Below the pieces are notes generated by a model. That model saw nothing but the letters and a program-made list of their open reading frames with translations, searched no databases and was not told where the DNA came from. Shown piece after piece: positions 15,655 through 26,020 of a stretch of 64,000 nt of DNA (its first letter is position 1; each line of letters starts with the position of its first letter). Origin of the DNA: Siphonobacter sp. SORGH_AS_0500 (lineage in GTDB: Bacteria; Bacteroidota; Bacteroidia; Cytophagales; Spirosomataceae); contig NZ_NHPP01000005.1 in NCBI RefSeq assembly GCF_002838835.1, positions 272,102 to 336,101 of the forward strand, read 5' to 3'. A program made the translations under genes and the position numbers.

Positions 15655-17130
15655 TTAATTACGGGTCATTAGCTTATTAGCGGTTAACTCACTGGCTGGA
15701 ATGAGCCATACATAGGTAGGATCGCTCGGTACGATGGCCGGTACAGTGCCTTTTGCTGGAAACGTTAGATTCTGCCGGTAAATGTCAATAGAGCGTAAGC
15801 CTTCGCCTAAAAACTCAATGCGGCGTTCTTTTAGAATCGTTTCCAGCAAAGCACTGGCATTAGGAAAGCTGGCGGTAGTCCACTGCGTGGAAGCATCCGA
15901 CCTTGATCGCACGGCACTCAGCAACTGAACGGCTCGGGCATCTACTGAATTGGTCGAGCGGGTTCGTGCCTCAGCAAGGTTCAATAGCACTTCCGCGTAG
16001 CGAATAATTGGAGCTTTGTCGGTATAAGGCGACGGACTCGAGTATTTCGATAACCACTGCTGCCCGCCCGAAGTAACCACAAACTGGCGGCGGGCATCGG
16101 TCGATTTCCAGGTGCTTTCGCCCAGAATTCCTGCCGGGTTCAGGTAATACTCCCTGTTACCTGTCGGTAGGTAGTAAAAGCCAAATTGATTCTGCGTTCC
16201 TGGGTTGTCCTGATTGGTGAAAACGAGCGAGAAGATGCTTTCCGTTGTGGTTTGCGGTACGGCAAAGACCGAAGCAATATTGGCTTGCAAGGCATGCTTT
16301 ACGCCCGTGGTGGCCGTAAAGGGAGCAGAAGCGGAAACAATCTTGTCAGCTTCCCGGATTACGTCATCCCATTTAGATTGAGCCAGATAAACTTTCGTTT
16401 TAAACGCAATTGCCGAATTCCGATGCGGATGCGAGACATTGGTCAATTCATCGGTATAATTTAACGGAAGGTTCTGCTCGGCGAAATTCAAATCCTCAAT
16501 AATCTGAGCGTAAACTTCGGCCACCGTACTCCGGGCCAGATCGTTATTCGCTGCATTGGTTTCAGCCTGAAGCCGAAGCGGCAAGCCCGGACTGGAACCA
16601 TTAGAAGTTGCCCCATACGACCGGGCATAAAACTGCAGTACGTAGAAATAAGCCACCGCTCTCACGAACCGAGCTTCGGCTTTGTATTTTAGCACTTGCT
16701 GGTCATAGTTGGCCGGAAACGTAGGAGGTACGAATTTGCTGGCGTTATCATCCAGACCTTTTAAAAATACGTTAACTTTATTAATAGAAGCATAAGCCGC
16801 GTCCCAGATGCCACCCGTCTGCGATTCGTTTTGTGTAAAGCTCCACACGTTAAAACCAGTACCCTGGTTGGCCTTGACATTCAGGAATTCTTCTCCCTGA
16901 ATATCGCTATAAATGTGATAACGCCCTCCTAGAAAGGCTCCTGATTTAATGGACGAAGAACTGAATAACCCGTTCACCTGCTGGGCAATGCGGGCAGGTG
17001 TATCGAAAACGACAATGTCGGTGAAAAACGTAGTGGGTGTGGGTTCTAGTTTGTCTTCGTTGCAGGAAGAAAGTGCAAGTACGATTCCAAGGCCTAGTAC
17101 GCGGGACGTATGTTTGAGTAAGTGATTCAT
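15655..17130 (-). CDS. SusD/RagB-type outer-membrane nutrient-binding lipoprotein
   Basis: The 491-residue protein has a lipobox (LALSSC, Cys23), a SusD N-terminal segment (PTTFFTDIVVFDTPARIAQQVNGLFSS), a TPR-like helical core (KAEARFVRAVAYFYVLQFYARSYG) and the C-terminal RagB/SusD block (PIIRYAEVLLNLAEARTRS ... ILKERRIEFLGEGLRSIDIYR). It caps the SusC pore at the cell surface and captures the ligand. It starts 12 bases after the SusC stop. There is no adjacent glycoside hydrolase or sigma/anti-sigma pair, so the substrate (glycan, peptide or another nutrient) is open. Confidence 0.95.
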   Translation of the reverse strand: MNHLLKHTSRVLGLGIVLALSSCNEDKLEPTPTTFFTDIVVFDTPARIAQQVNGLFSSSSIKSGAFLGGRYHIYSDIQGEEFLNVKANQGTGFNVWSFTQNESQTGGIWDAAYASINKVNVFLKGLDDNASKFVPPTFPANYDQQVLKYKAEARFVRAVAYFYVLQFYARSYGATSNGSSPGLPLRLQAETNAANNDLARSTVAEVYAQIIEDLNFAEQNLPLNYTDELTNVSHPHRNSAIAFKTKVYLAQSKWDDVIREADKIVSASAPFTATTGVKHALQANIASVFAVPQTTTESIFSLVFTNQDNPGTQNQFGFYYLPTGNREYYLNPAGILGESTWKSTDARRQFVVTSGGQQWLSKYSSPSPYTDKAPIIRYAEVLLNLAEARTRSTNSVDARAVQLLSAVRSRSDASTQWTTASFPNASALLETILKERRIEFLGEGLRSIDIYRQNLTFPAKGTVPAIVPSDPTYVWLIPASELTANKLMTRN

Positions 17131-17142
17131 AATTAGGAAGGG

Positions 17143-20100
17143 TTAAAAGCCAATAGTAATACCGAGGGATACTGTACGGGTTTGTCCCAATGCATTCCGG
17201 TCCACGCCGGGGCCCGTATTGCTGTTTCCATTCACCGTAGATTCGGGATCATAACCGCTGTACTTCGTAAAAACCAGAGCATTCTGCACCTGAGCGTACA
17301 CGCGGGCACTCGATACATGAAGGCGGTTCAGAACATTTGGATTGAGTTTGTACCCCAGCGAAACATTCCGCAGACGAGCAAAATCGCCTTTTTCAATATT
17401 TTCGGAAATGGAGATAGCCGCTCCGCCGTTGGAAATGTTATCTCCGTAAACCGCCCGTGGTAATTTCCCATCCTTATTAGTCGGTGTCCAGCGGTCGAGG
17501 AGATCCGTGCTGTTGTTATAGCCGCGTTGATCACGAGTTCCAGGTTTGGTGCCGTTCAGAACCTTATTACCTCCCGAGAATTGCAGGAATAAACCCAGAT
17601 CGAAGTTTTTGTAGGTAAACGTGTTATCAAATCCGCCGTACCATTTGGCAAAGCCGGGCCTTGATTTCTACCGTCCGCCAGCGTCGTTGCAGCAGATACG
17701 GACGTGCCTTCCAGCGTCGTCCATCGTTGGGATGCGGAGGCCGAATGATCGTATTGAACCACGGTTCCGTCGGCTTTCTGGAATAAACGGCGACCATTTT
17801 CAGGATTAACCCCCAGCGTAGTAACGGCCCAGAGACTGGAAACCGATTTTCCAATTTCAATTACGTTTTCACCGTTGATTATCCGCTGGTTATCGCCATT
17901 CAGGCTAATGACCTTATTTTTCAGCGTCGTTACATTCGCATTGATTTTCCAGCTGAACTCATCCGTACGAACGGCATGGGCCTGTACGCTGAACTCCAGC
18001 CCGGTATTTTGCATCGAGCCAATATTGAGTAACAGAGAATTGGAGGGGATCCCTTTGGAAGATGCCTGCGGAACATTGAGAATCAGGCCATCCACATCGT
18101 TTTGGTAATAGGCGATTTCTCCGGTAATGCGATCATTGAGTAAGCCAAAAGCAAATCCAAAATCAGTTTTCTTGCTGGTTTCCCAGGACAGACTTCGGTT
18201 TCCCGCCTGATCGTAATAAAGCGTAGGGGAATCGCCCTGTAAACCAGCCGCGTAGGATTGCAGCGAAGCATAGTCATTAATGCCCTGATTATTCCCAACC
18301 AGACCGTAGCTACCCCGGAATTTCAGGTAACTTACGATTCGACTGATGGCTGAATTCGCCCAGAAAGTTTCATCTGAGATGGAGTAACCCAGCGAAGCAC
18401 CGTAGAAGTTACCAAACTTTTTACCACTCGCAAAAGCTGAATAGCCGTCCCGACGGAAGTTAAGAGTAGCGAAATATTTTTTACCGAAATCATAATTCAA
18501 ACGTCCGAAATAGGATAACAGGAAGTTTTCCGTTTGAGCCATGCTCACCGGAACTGTATTTACAAAGTTCCCCTTGACACTCCTGAAAAGTGGATCGGAC
18601 TGGTTCGTTCGGTTTAAACCCCAACGGTCCACTGTAGAAAGTTGCTGTTCATTGCCGATTAACAAAGAAATATTATGCTTTCCAGCCAATGAAAAATCGT
18701 ATTGAGCCGTATTCTGCCAGTTCCAACGGTAGTTATTGCGATAACGGCTGGTCGCACTGCCACCCACAAATACGCCGGGAGGAGTAAGCGGACTTTCATA
18801 CGATTCATCGACTACACTCAACCGATCAATCCCATATTGAGTACGGATGTTCAGCCCTTTGATGATTTCCCAATTGGCGTATAAACTTCCCTGCGTGGCG
18901 GCACCCGACGAACGATAGCGATCATTATCCATCACCGCCGCCAGATTGGACCAGATGGACGGAATACGGTTATTCATCTGACCGATCAAACCACCAGAAC
19001 CGATATTATACGAGCCATCGCTATTGTATGGACTCAGGTTAGGGTCAGGGCTTAAGGCTAAACGCGGACCGTTGGTGTAGGAATAGACTTCCCCACTTAC
19101 TGAACCTGAATTGACGGAAAGGGTGCTGGTGTTACTGATAGCAAAATTAGCTCCAATCGTAAAGGTTTTGAAAAGCTTATGGTCGATTTTAACACGAGCA
19201 TTTTTACGATCAAATTCGTTATGCTTCACAATCCCCGCCTGATCGGTATATCCCAGTGAAACGTAATAATTAGTTCGCTCCGAACCGCCTGAAAAACTCA
19301 AAGCGTGCGACTGCGAAAATCCATTATTCTGGTAAAATAGTTTTTTATAGTCGGTATCAATTAAGTTGCCGTTGGCGTCATAATTTAAAGCGTAACCGGG
19401 CGTTTGTCCGGCATTGGCAAGGGCTTCATTTTTCAGGGTAACAAAATCTTCTGCCCCCAGCATTTGGATTTTGTTAAGTCGGTAGGGGTTCGACCAGCTT
19501 ACCCAGGAATCCAGACTTACTTTTACATTACCCTTTTTGCCCTGTTTAGTGGTAATCAGAATGACCCCGGCACTGGCCCGTGAACCGTAAATAGCAGTGG
19601 CCGAAGCATCTTTTAATACCTCAACGCTCTCAATATCAGCCGGATTAATATTAGATAATGGGTTATTGGAAGCCGAATTGGTAGAGATATTATCCGTATA
19701 CGTAGGTACGCCATCTACCACAACCAGCGGGAAGGAACTCAGGTTAATTGAGTTAATCCCGCGAATACGAATGACGGGTGTAGCGTTCAGAGCTCCGCCG
19801 GGGGTTGAAATGTTAACTCCAGCGGCTCTTCCCTGTAGGGCCTGATCAAAACTCTGCACAGGAGCAGCGGCAAGGTCTTTACCCGAAACCGTTGCGATCG
19901 AGCCCGTTAAATCCCGTTTCTGCTGGGTACCATACCCCACAACAACCACTTCATTCAACTGGCTGGTCTGCGATTCCAGATGGATATCCACGCGAGTTCG
20001 AGTACCTACGATTACTTCCTGTGAAATAAAGCCAACAAAAGAAAAAACTAATGTCGCTTTTGCATCAGCTATGTGAAGCTGATAATTTCCGTTGGCGTCG

Positions 20101-20321
20101 GTCGTAGTGCCGACGGTGGTTCCCTTAATGGCGACCGACACGCCAGGTAGAGGTGTACCATCGCTTTGAGCAGTTACTTTCCCCTGAATCACTAGGTCTT
20201 TTGATGAGATGAGTAGGGGCTGATGGAGAGGAGCGGCTTCGGCTGGCGGTGTGCCCGATAAAGCATAACTCAGTAATAACAAACCCAGAATCTGCTGAGC
20301 GGAAATGATAGGTTTTTTCAT
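17143..20321 (-). CDS. SusC/RagA TonB-linked receptor, single-base frameshift
   Basis: The receptor would be about 1059 residues. The start ATG at 20321 was preferred to 20354 because it begins the signal peptide (MKKPIISAQQ). It shows a carboxypeptidase-like sandwich (VIQGKVTAQSDGTPLPGVSVAIKG), the SusC signature NEVVVVGYGTQQKRDLTGS, a plug (GVPTY, SVEVLKDASATAIYGSRASAGVILITTK) and a barrel. The long frame stops at 17556 in non-homologous sequence, while another frame carries the true end (KWYGGFDNTFTYKNF ... SLGITIGF, stop at 17143). The switch is at a GGG run (17656-17658); one extra base there restores the gene. Its partner is the SusD protein downstream. The break is probably a sequencing indel. 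Confidence 0.88.
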
Positions 20322-20846
20322 ACTCTTGTCAATGAAAAGATGGGAATAAGGCACACAAAGGAGTACTGATAAAGCAATAGGAGAACTTCAGACCTAATCA
20401 ATAGCTAAGTCTGACACTAGGGGAATTCGTAAAAAGAAGGCGGAGAATCTTCCGAAATAATACTTCGGAGATCAATGGAATAATGGAATACCTAGCAACA
20501 ACACGATTTGAAGTAGAGATCGTGTAAGAGAGCGACAGAAGAATACTCGGTGAGAAAATTATATACAGCTTGTTTCATTATGGAAGATTTAAAGTCTATA
20601 AAATTGGTAGGCAAAGTAGGATAAACTTAAATGCTTTTCCAAATGCTTTTAAAAACTTTATTTTAAAGCTTCTGTATAGATTATTCAAAAATCACCTTCG
20701 CTGGGGATTGACAGGATAGTATATTTTCATATAATAACATACTAAATATATAGAGTAAGTGTATATTTGATTCAGATTTTGTTTTAGGAGTTGCCTGTCT
20801 GTTCTTTTCTATCGGATAAAAAACAGTCTTTCCGTCTGAATCCCTT
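20322..20846. other. Divergent intergenic region between susC-like and TPR genes
   Basis: These 525 bases are AT-rich with no credible gene. Fragments resembling the CTATA motif occur at 20592-20605 (CTATAAAATTGG on plus) and 20740-20760 (TACTAAATATATAGAG on plus), but neither forms the clean paired nonamer. Promoters for both flanking genes must lie here; I could not assign them. Confidence 0.5.
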
Positions 20847-22555
20847 ATGAAACTTCGCTTACTAGCTTTGAGTTTACTTTCCCTGCCTGCCCTGAGTCAA
20901 CGGGTGTATCACGATGATCATCACCACGATCCAGAAGGTCGGGCGATGAATCACGATCATCTTACTCATATTCAGGAATATCGTAAAGAAACGGTTTATG
21001 TACATCATCTTCCGGCTCCACAAGTAATGTCGGGAATTGGTACTTCTGATCTGAAAATTCAAACGAAATCTTCTTTAACTCAAACCTATTTCAATCAGGC
21101 GTTGCCTTACTGCATGGTTTCTGGGATTTTGAGGCGTATCGGGCTTTTAAAGAAGCGTCCCGTCAGGATTCAACCGCCCTCATGCCTTATTGGGGTATTT
21201 ATAGTGCAATTGGTTCCATGGAAGGGGATGACTTTGCGGAAGACCGGATTCGGGCTGTGGCAAAAATTAAAGCGTTGAAAGATAAGGCCCCTCCGCATGA
21301 AAGGCGTTATGCGGAAGCCATTCTGGCCCGCGAGGTATCGGGGGCAAACCACAAAAAGGAGTATGAACGTATTCTGGAGTTACTGGTTCACGAATACCCC
21401 GACGATGTAGATGCCAAGCTCTTTCTGGCTTTAAGCAAAATGAGCGGCTATGATCTCAAGCTGAATCCCAGAGAGGGAACGATGTATGCCGAATACCTGC
21501 TGCGAGACGTACTAAAATCGCATCCCGATAACGCCGGAGCTCATCATTACTGGATTCACCTGAAGGAAAATTGTTGCCCGGAAGAGGCTCTTGAAAGCTG
21601 TGAAAAATTACCTAAACTCGGTCCGGCTTCGAGTCATCTGGTGCACATGCCGGGTCACGTGTACTATAAGTTAGGCGAATACCAGAAAGCCTTCGATACA
21701 TTCAAAGCTTCCGTCGCGGTGGACTCCGTTTATATGAAAAAGCAGAATATTCAGGAAGTTGATGCTTGGAATTACATTCACAATATCAATTACTTATTGG
21801 CCAATTGTGCCGAAGATGGACGTTACGCAACGGCATTGTACTATGCCGAAAAGCTCCAGAATATGCCTGCTTCGAAAGAACGCAAACGCAAGTACGAAGG
21901 TCGTTTCTTTTATCAGGGCATTCTTGCTCCCGTAAAAATGGAAATCTGTTTTGGGCATTACGACCGGGCGGCCCAACGTCTTAAAGCCATTTTGCCCACT
22001 GACAGTTTGTATTCAGTCAAAGCAATGGCGTATAAAGATGGACTATATTATTTTTCTGCAGGAATGGACGCCATCAAGCGAAATAAAATTGAGGAAGCTC
22101 AGAAGTTGGTTGATGCACTGGATGCTACGCTTTGGCGAAATGTCAACCAGTTTAGCGAAGCAGATATTATCAATTCGCGGCGGGTGAATGACTTAAATGT
22201 AGCTTCGCTGGAATTACAGGGACTGATCAAAAACGCTCAGGGACATACCAAAGAAGCGATTGCCTTATTGGAAAAAGCAAAGGTCAAGGAAGAAGAATTA
22301 GGGTATAGCGAACCGCCTTCGTATGCCCGTCCGGTATTGATTAGCCTCGGCGAAGTGCAGTTACAGGCCAAAAATTACGATCAGGCTATTAAAGCGTATA
22401 TGGATTTATTGCATAAACATCCCAATTCAGCCAACGGACTCTGGGGCTTGTATAAAGTATATCGAAAAAAAGGCGATTCGACCAAAGCCAAAGAATACGC
22501 CGATTTGCTAGCGAGAATCTGTCGTTATGGCGATAAGAGTCTGTATCCGCTTTAA
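20847..22555 (+). CDS. Exported TPR protein with His-rich N-terminus, single-base frameshift
   Basis: Restoring one base gives a 569-residue protein. A signal peptide (about 1-18) is followed by a His/Asp-rich stretch (DDHHHD, then NHDHLTH, residues about 22-42) that could bind metal. A helical region starting at TQTYFNQGVALLHGFWDFEAY is joined to tetratricopeptide-like repeats through to the C-terminus (QAIKAYMDLLHKHPNSANGLWGLYKVY). The break is at 21098-21099, where CAGGCGTT should read CAGGGCGTT: the first frame continues as unrelated sequence to 21278 and the second resumes the homologous reading. The thioredoxin gene follows 84 bases later. The role is unknown; TPRs suggest protein binding. 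Confidence 0.8.
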
Positions 22556-22639
22556 TGTCAGCCGTTTTTAAACGCACTCCCATCGCTATACGCAGAAGGA
22601 GTTCTGAAAACTTTCTTTTCAATTCAAACCAATCACTCA

Positions 22640-23650
22640 ATGAATCTGCTCAAATCTTTAACGCTGGTGGCTGGACTAGGTCTGAACTCACTGGCTCAGG
22701 CTCAAACACCCGTGAATATTTCAGGAACCGTTGCGGGTATTAACACCGGAAAAGTGTACTTGCAACGCTTCCACAATAAAATGTTTTATACGGTTGAAGC
22801 CGTACCCGTGAAAGATGGGAAGTTTCAGATTCAGCGGAAGCTACAGTTACCCGAAGTATATGGTATCACGGTCGATACCACCCGTGGAAATCAGTTTCTG
22901 TTTCTGGACGCTACCGATACTAAAGTAACGATCAGTCTGGATAGTGCAGCTCGCTACCGGAACACAAAAGTAACGGGCTCCAAGGGGCAGGAGCTGCTGG
23001 CAAGTTTCCGTCAGGGGCAGGAAGGGAAGATTGAGGATTTCATTAAAAAGAATCCAACGTCCATTGTTCCAACCTATATTCTGTATCGGGAATATTCGTA
23101 CCGACTAACACCGGAAGAAATTGAGAAAAACGTAGCCTTACTCGACGCGTCGCTTCAAAAAACACCTTATGTGAAAACGCTGAAAGAGCTGGTGACTACC
23201 CTGCGAAGTGTGCAGGTAGGAGAAAAAGCCAAAGACTTTCAGGCCAACACACCCGAAGGGAAGCCCCTGCGGTTGTCAAGTCTGTACGGAAAGAGCTATA
23301 TTCTGGTAGATTTCTGGGCGGCCTGGTGTGGCCCCTGCCGGCACGAAAACCCGAACCTGGTAAAGACCTATGGAAAATACAAAGGGCAGGGCTTTACTAT
23401 TCTTGGCGTATCACTGGATCATACCAAAGAAGCCTGGCTGAAAGCCATCGCCAAAGACCAACTGACCTGGCATCAAGTATCGGATCTGAAATACTGGAAC
23501 AGCGAACCCGCTCAGTTATACGGCGTTCGAGCCATCCCATCAAACGTGTTACTCGATGCCGAAGGACGAATTGTTGCTCGTAATTTAAGAGGGGAAGAGT
23601 TAGGAGCTAAATTAGAGGACTTGTATTCAAAGTCGGCGGCTAATAAGTGA
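22640..23650 (+). CDS. Exported DUF4369/TlpA thioredoxin-family protein
   Basis: The 336-residue protein has a signal peptide (about 1-21, ending LAQAQ) and a DUF4369-type beta domain (about 25-120, ISGTVAGINTGKVYLQRF). A helical linker leads to a C-terminal TlpA domain (about 193-330) with GEKAKDFQANTPEGKPLRLSSLYGKSYILVDFWAAWCGPC (active-site C230 and C233) and the cis-Pro segment GVRAIPSNVLLDAEG. It is a periplasmic thiol-disulfide reductase of the type Bacteroidota use for redox maintenance or cytochrome maturation. It lies in a probable operon with the upstream TPR protein and ends at a bidirectional terminator. Confidence 0.93.
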   Translation: MNLLKSLTLVAGLGLNSLAQAQTPVNISGTVAGINTGKVYLQRFHNKMFYTVEAVPVKDGKFQIQRKLQLPEVYGITVDTTRGNQFLFLDATDTKVTISLDSAARYRNTKVTGSKGQELLASFRQGQEGKIEDFIKKNPTSIVPTYILYREYSYRLTPEEIEKNVALLDASLQKTPYVKTLKELVTTLRSVQVGEKAKDFQANTPEGKPLRLSSLYGKSYILVDFWAAWCGPCRHENPNLVKTYGKYKGQGFTILGVSLDHTKEAWLKAIAKDQLTWHQVSDLKYWNSEPAQLYGVRAIPSNVLLDAEGRIVARNLRGEELGAKLEDLYSKSAANK

Positions 23651-23744
23651 TGTAAGAAGTTAAGGATAAGTTCTTGTAATAATTTAATACATAGATAAAT
23701 GGATTGTAAAATGCTTAATATTAAACTATTAACTAACAATATAG

Positions 23745-23800
23745 CAAAATCTAGAGGCCACCTGTAGTGATAACCCCCTACAGGTGGCCTCTAGATTTTG
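23745..23800. terminator. Bidirectional terminator, 23-bp perfect stem
   Basis: A perfect 23-bp inverted repeat with a 10-base loop (arms 23745-23767 and 23778-23800, core TAGAGGCCACCTGTAG) lies between convergent genes. Each arm is bounded by an AAAA/TTTT tract, so it can end transcripts in both directions. The stem is unusually long for this job. Confidence 0.85.
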
Positions 23801-23832
23801 TTGATCCGCCAGAGAATGCTGGCTTTTATGGA

Positions 23833-24474
23833 CTACGCGTGTTTTTTGATGTAGGTCTGAATGTTCTTCAAATCCTGACGCAGGCGATCATCCATTTTTT
23901 TCGCGTCTTGCTTCGCTGCTTTTTCTCTGGCATCGAGCGAAGTGCGAGCGGTGTTTATAAGTTTAAGACCCTCTTCCTTACTGGATTTATCCATTTTACC
24001 CACGTGTTTTTCCAGGTCATTAAGCGTAACCTTGAGGGGGTCGGTCGTTACTTCTGGCAATACAAGGATATCCTCAATTGCCTGGTGGCCTACCGTTAGT
24101 TCGGCTGCGGTTACGGCTTCATTCAGTTCTGCTTCCGTTAATTTCTTTTCTTTGGCCCGCTCTACCAGTTTTTCGAGGTCTTTCAGGTGATTATCAAAGA
24201 GTGACAGGTTTTCACCCTTCAGATTTTTGCCTTCCACTTTGAGAGCAGCAATACCTGATTGTAAATCTTTTACTGCGGTCTCTGGAGCATTGGTCTGCAA
24301 AGCCACTAGAGCCTGATCGAAATACGCATCCGAAGGATTTTCCAGTACTTGCGTTTCTTCCGCCGCGATAAGGGTAGTATCCGTAGTGGAAGTTTGTGCT
24401 TCTTGTTTTTTGGGTGATGACTGGCAAGAGGCCAGTGCAATCATTAGGCTGATGGCTAACAGGTTAGATTTCAT
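23833..24474 (-). CDS. Helical lipoprotein of unknown function
   Basis: The 213-residue protein has a lipobox (LASC, Cys17) then a Thr/Ser/Glu-rich linker, and its remainder is almost entirely charged amphipathic helix, for example LKDLEKLVERAKEKKLTEAE and a C-terminal AREKAAKQDAKKMDDRLRQDL. No catalytic motif is seen. A YfdX-like or periplasmic adaptor fold is possible but I cannot assign it. It starts 11 bases after the DUF4136 gene stop on the same strand, so both belong to one unit, probably envelope-associated. Confidence 0.8.
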   Translation of the reverse strand: MKSNLLAISLMIALASCQSSPKKQEAQTSTTDTTLIAAEETQVLENPSDAYFDQALVALQTNAPETAVKDLQSGIAALKVEGKNLKGENLSLFDNHLKDLEKLVERAKEKKLTEAELNEAVTAAELTVGHQAIEDILVLPEVTTDPLKVTLNDLEKHVGKMDKSSKEEGLKLINTARTSLDAREKAAKQDAKKMDDRLRQDLKNIQTYIKKHA

Positions 24475-24485
24475 GATTTTACTAG

Positions 24486-25081
24486 TTATGAGTGTTGAAG
24501 ATGTTGAGGATAACGAGCGAGAATTTTTTCGGCTTCGTGGGCAAACTGTTTACTCAGTTCAGCCGGATCGTTTACTGGGTTTTCCAGTGAACCACGCCAG
24601 AGTAATTGCTGGGTTTTAGCATCAATGACGTCGACGATCAATGTACCGTCCGTGTAGTGTTCGGTATGATAACCGGTATTCCAGGGTTGGTAATAATAAC
24701 CGAAGCCTACGGGCATCCAGCGACGTTGGTACCAGATGTTATACGGAACGTAATAGGGATAAGGATAGGAAGGATTGGCTACCTGCTGGCTTTTATTTTC
24801 AAAATACTCGTGCGTCGAAACTAACAAGTCAGGTTGATTATCATCCCGAACCAATCCTTTTTTGTAAGCTCGGCAGCAATCGCATTTTGAATCATGTCAT
24901 CGGTAATGCCGCTTCGATACAAGGGGTTTTTATTACCCTGAATATCTGGTTTAACAAAGGTAAATTTGCGAAAGTCATTAAAATTGACGGCACTTTTTTG
25001 CTGTACCTGAACGGCTGTACATCCACTCATCCAGAGTAGAATAAAGCCCATAAAAAGCCATTGCGTTTTCATGGTTGACAT
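24486..25081 (-). CDS. DUF4136 lipoprotein, single-base frameshift
   Basis: The 198-residue lipoprotein (lipobox MSGC, Cys21) reads as DUF4136: NFNDFRKFTFVKPD near the start, IQNAIAAELTKKGLV in the middle, and a YTDGTLIVDVIDAKTQQLLWRGSLENPVND block near the end. A Tyr/Pro-rich segment (YPYPYYVPYN) sits in the middle. The frame breaks at a run of six T on the plus strand (24858-24863); seven would join both parts (TKK then GLVRDDNQPDLLV). The alternative start at 25072 (MKTQW) is equally good. DUF4136 proteins are outer-membrane lipoproteins of unknown role. It is co-transcribed with the helical lipoprotein downstream. Confidence 0.85.
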
Positions 25082-25191
25082 GCATAGTTGATAGTGTTGA
25101 ATTTGTTTTTAATACTGCCTTTGTGTAAGCAAAGCTCTTCCCAGAGCTTTAAATTGATTTATAAATACGCTTAAAATGGTCTTAAAAAAGA

Positions 25192-25244
25192 AGAGTCAAA
25201 TAGAAAGGAACGCCAAAAGCTGGCGTTCCTTTCTATTTGACTCT
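25192..25244 (-). terminator. Terminator of the carbonic anhydrase gene, 24-bp stem
   Basis: A perfect 24-bp inverted repeat with a 5-base loop (AAAGC) has arms 25192-25215 and 25221-25244. On the minus strand it is followed by TCTTTTTTAAG, a proper U-tract. Two further hairpins lie between it and the carbonic anhydrase stop. Confidence 0.85.
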
Positions 25245-25278
25245 GTAGGGTCAGTCTTTTGTTTTTGGGAGATTCCTA

Positions 25279-25308
25279 GCAGTCGCTCGGCTCTAGCCGA
25301 GCGACTGC
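25279..25308. repeat. REP-like palindrome, copy 1 (GCAGTCGCTCGGCT)
   Basis: GCAGTCGCTCGGCT and its exact complement flank a 2-base centre, giving a nearly perfect palindrome. The same 14-mer recurs at 49860-49873 and 63906-63919, always between genes, which marks a dispersed intergenic repeat family. Confidence 0.8.
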
Positions 25309-25313
25309 GGCAT

Positions 25314-25340
25314 TTTCCGAAATTTTAAAATTTTCGGAAA
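25314..25340. repeat. AT-rich hairpin beside the REP-like palindrome
   Basis: TTTCCGAAATTTT and AAAATTTTCGGAAA form a near-perfect stem with one bulge, six bases from the REP-like palindrome. It lies just after the carbonic anhydrase stop on the minus strand and may act in RNA 3' end formation. Confidence 0.6.
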
Positions 25341-25357
25341 GTGCTACTCATATACAA

Positions 25358-26020
25358 TTACACGTTTTTATCGGCTGGTTTTTCAGGCTCGTTAGGATCC
25401 AGGTGATAAATCTGCATGATGTTTTCCAGTAATTTGATAAAATCAATATTTAGATCAATCAGCTTTCCGGTGTGTACATCAAACACCCATCCATGAACGG
25501 TAAGGTCTCGTTCCCGGCGGGCTTTCTGTACTTCCGCCGTTTTAATCACATTGATGCATTGCTCTTCTACGTTCAGCTCTACCAGTCTTTTGTAACGCAA
25601 TTCTTCATCTTTGATCGCATCTAATTCGGCCTGGTGAGTCCGGTATACGTCACGAATATTTCTTAACCACGGATTCAAAATTCCCAGATCCTGCGATTTC
25701 ATGGCTGCCTGAACGCCACCGCAGTAATAGTGACCACAAACAACAATGTGGTTCACTTTCAGGTGCTGAACGGCGTAGTTGATAACCGACATGGCACTCA
25801 GGTCGGTGTTGGGAACCATGTTAGCAATATTTCGGTGTACAAAGGCTTGACCCGGTGCGATACCCATCAACTCTTCAGCCGTTACCCGACTGTCGGAACA
25901 ACCGATATACAGAATATCAGGCGTTTGGCCTTTAGACAGATCGCTGAAATAGTTTGGCTCTACACTTAGCTTTTTCTGAACCCAGTCTTGGTTGTTTTTG
26001 AAAATTTGAGAAATATCCAT
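25358..26020 (-). CDS. Beta-class carbonic anhydrase
   Basis: The 220-residue enzyme carries the beta-carbonic anhydrase zinc site: CSDSR (C41, D43, R45) and CGHYYCGG (H97, C100). Other conserved blocks are FVHRNIANMV and LTVHGWVFDVHTGKL. It interconverts carbon dioxide and bicarbonate in the cytoplasm, supplying bicarbonate to carboxylases and helping pH balance. Length and motifs are standard and no signal peptide is seen. It is a single-gene unit: the AraC gene upstream has its own terminator, and a strong hairpin follows. Confidence 0.96.
   Translation of the reverse strand: MDISQIFKNNQDWVQKKLSVEPNYFSDLSKGQTPDILYIGCSDSRVTAEELMGIAPGQAFVHRNIANMVPNTDLSAMSVINYAVQHLKVNHIVVCGHYYCGGVQAAMKSQDLGILNPWLRNIRDVYRTHQAELDAIKDEELRYKRLVELNVEEQCINVIKTAEVQKARRERDLTVHGWVFDVHTGKLIDLNIDFIKLLENIMQIYHLDPNEPEKPADKNV

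Noticed and set aside
17143..17555. Real loss of function of the SusC-like receptor
   Set aside because: The sequence after the break stays fully homologous in the next frame, and the break falls in a homopolymer like many others here.
24486..24854. Separate 122-residue gene starting at 24854
   Set aside because: It is the continuation of the DUF4136 lipoprotein after a one-base break in a T run and has no signal peptide of its own.
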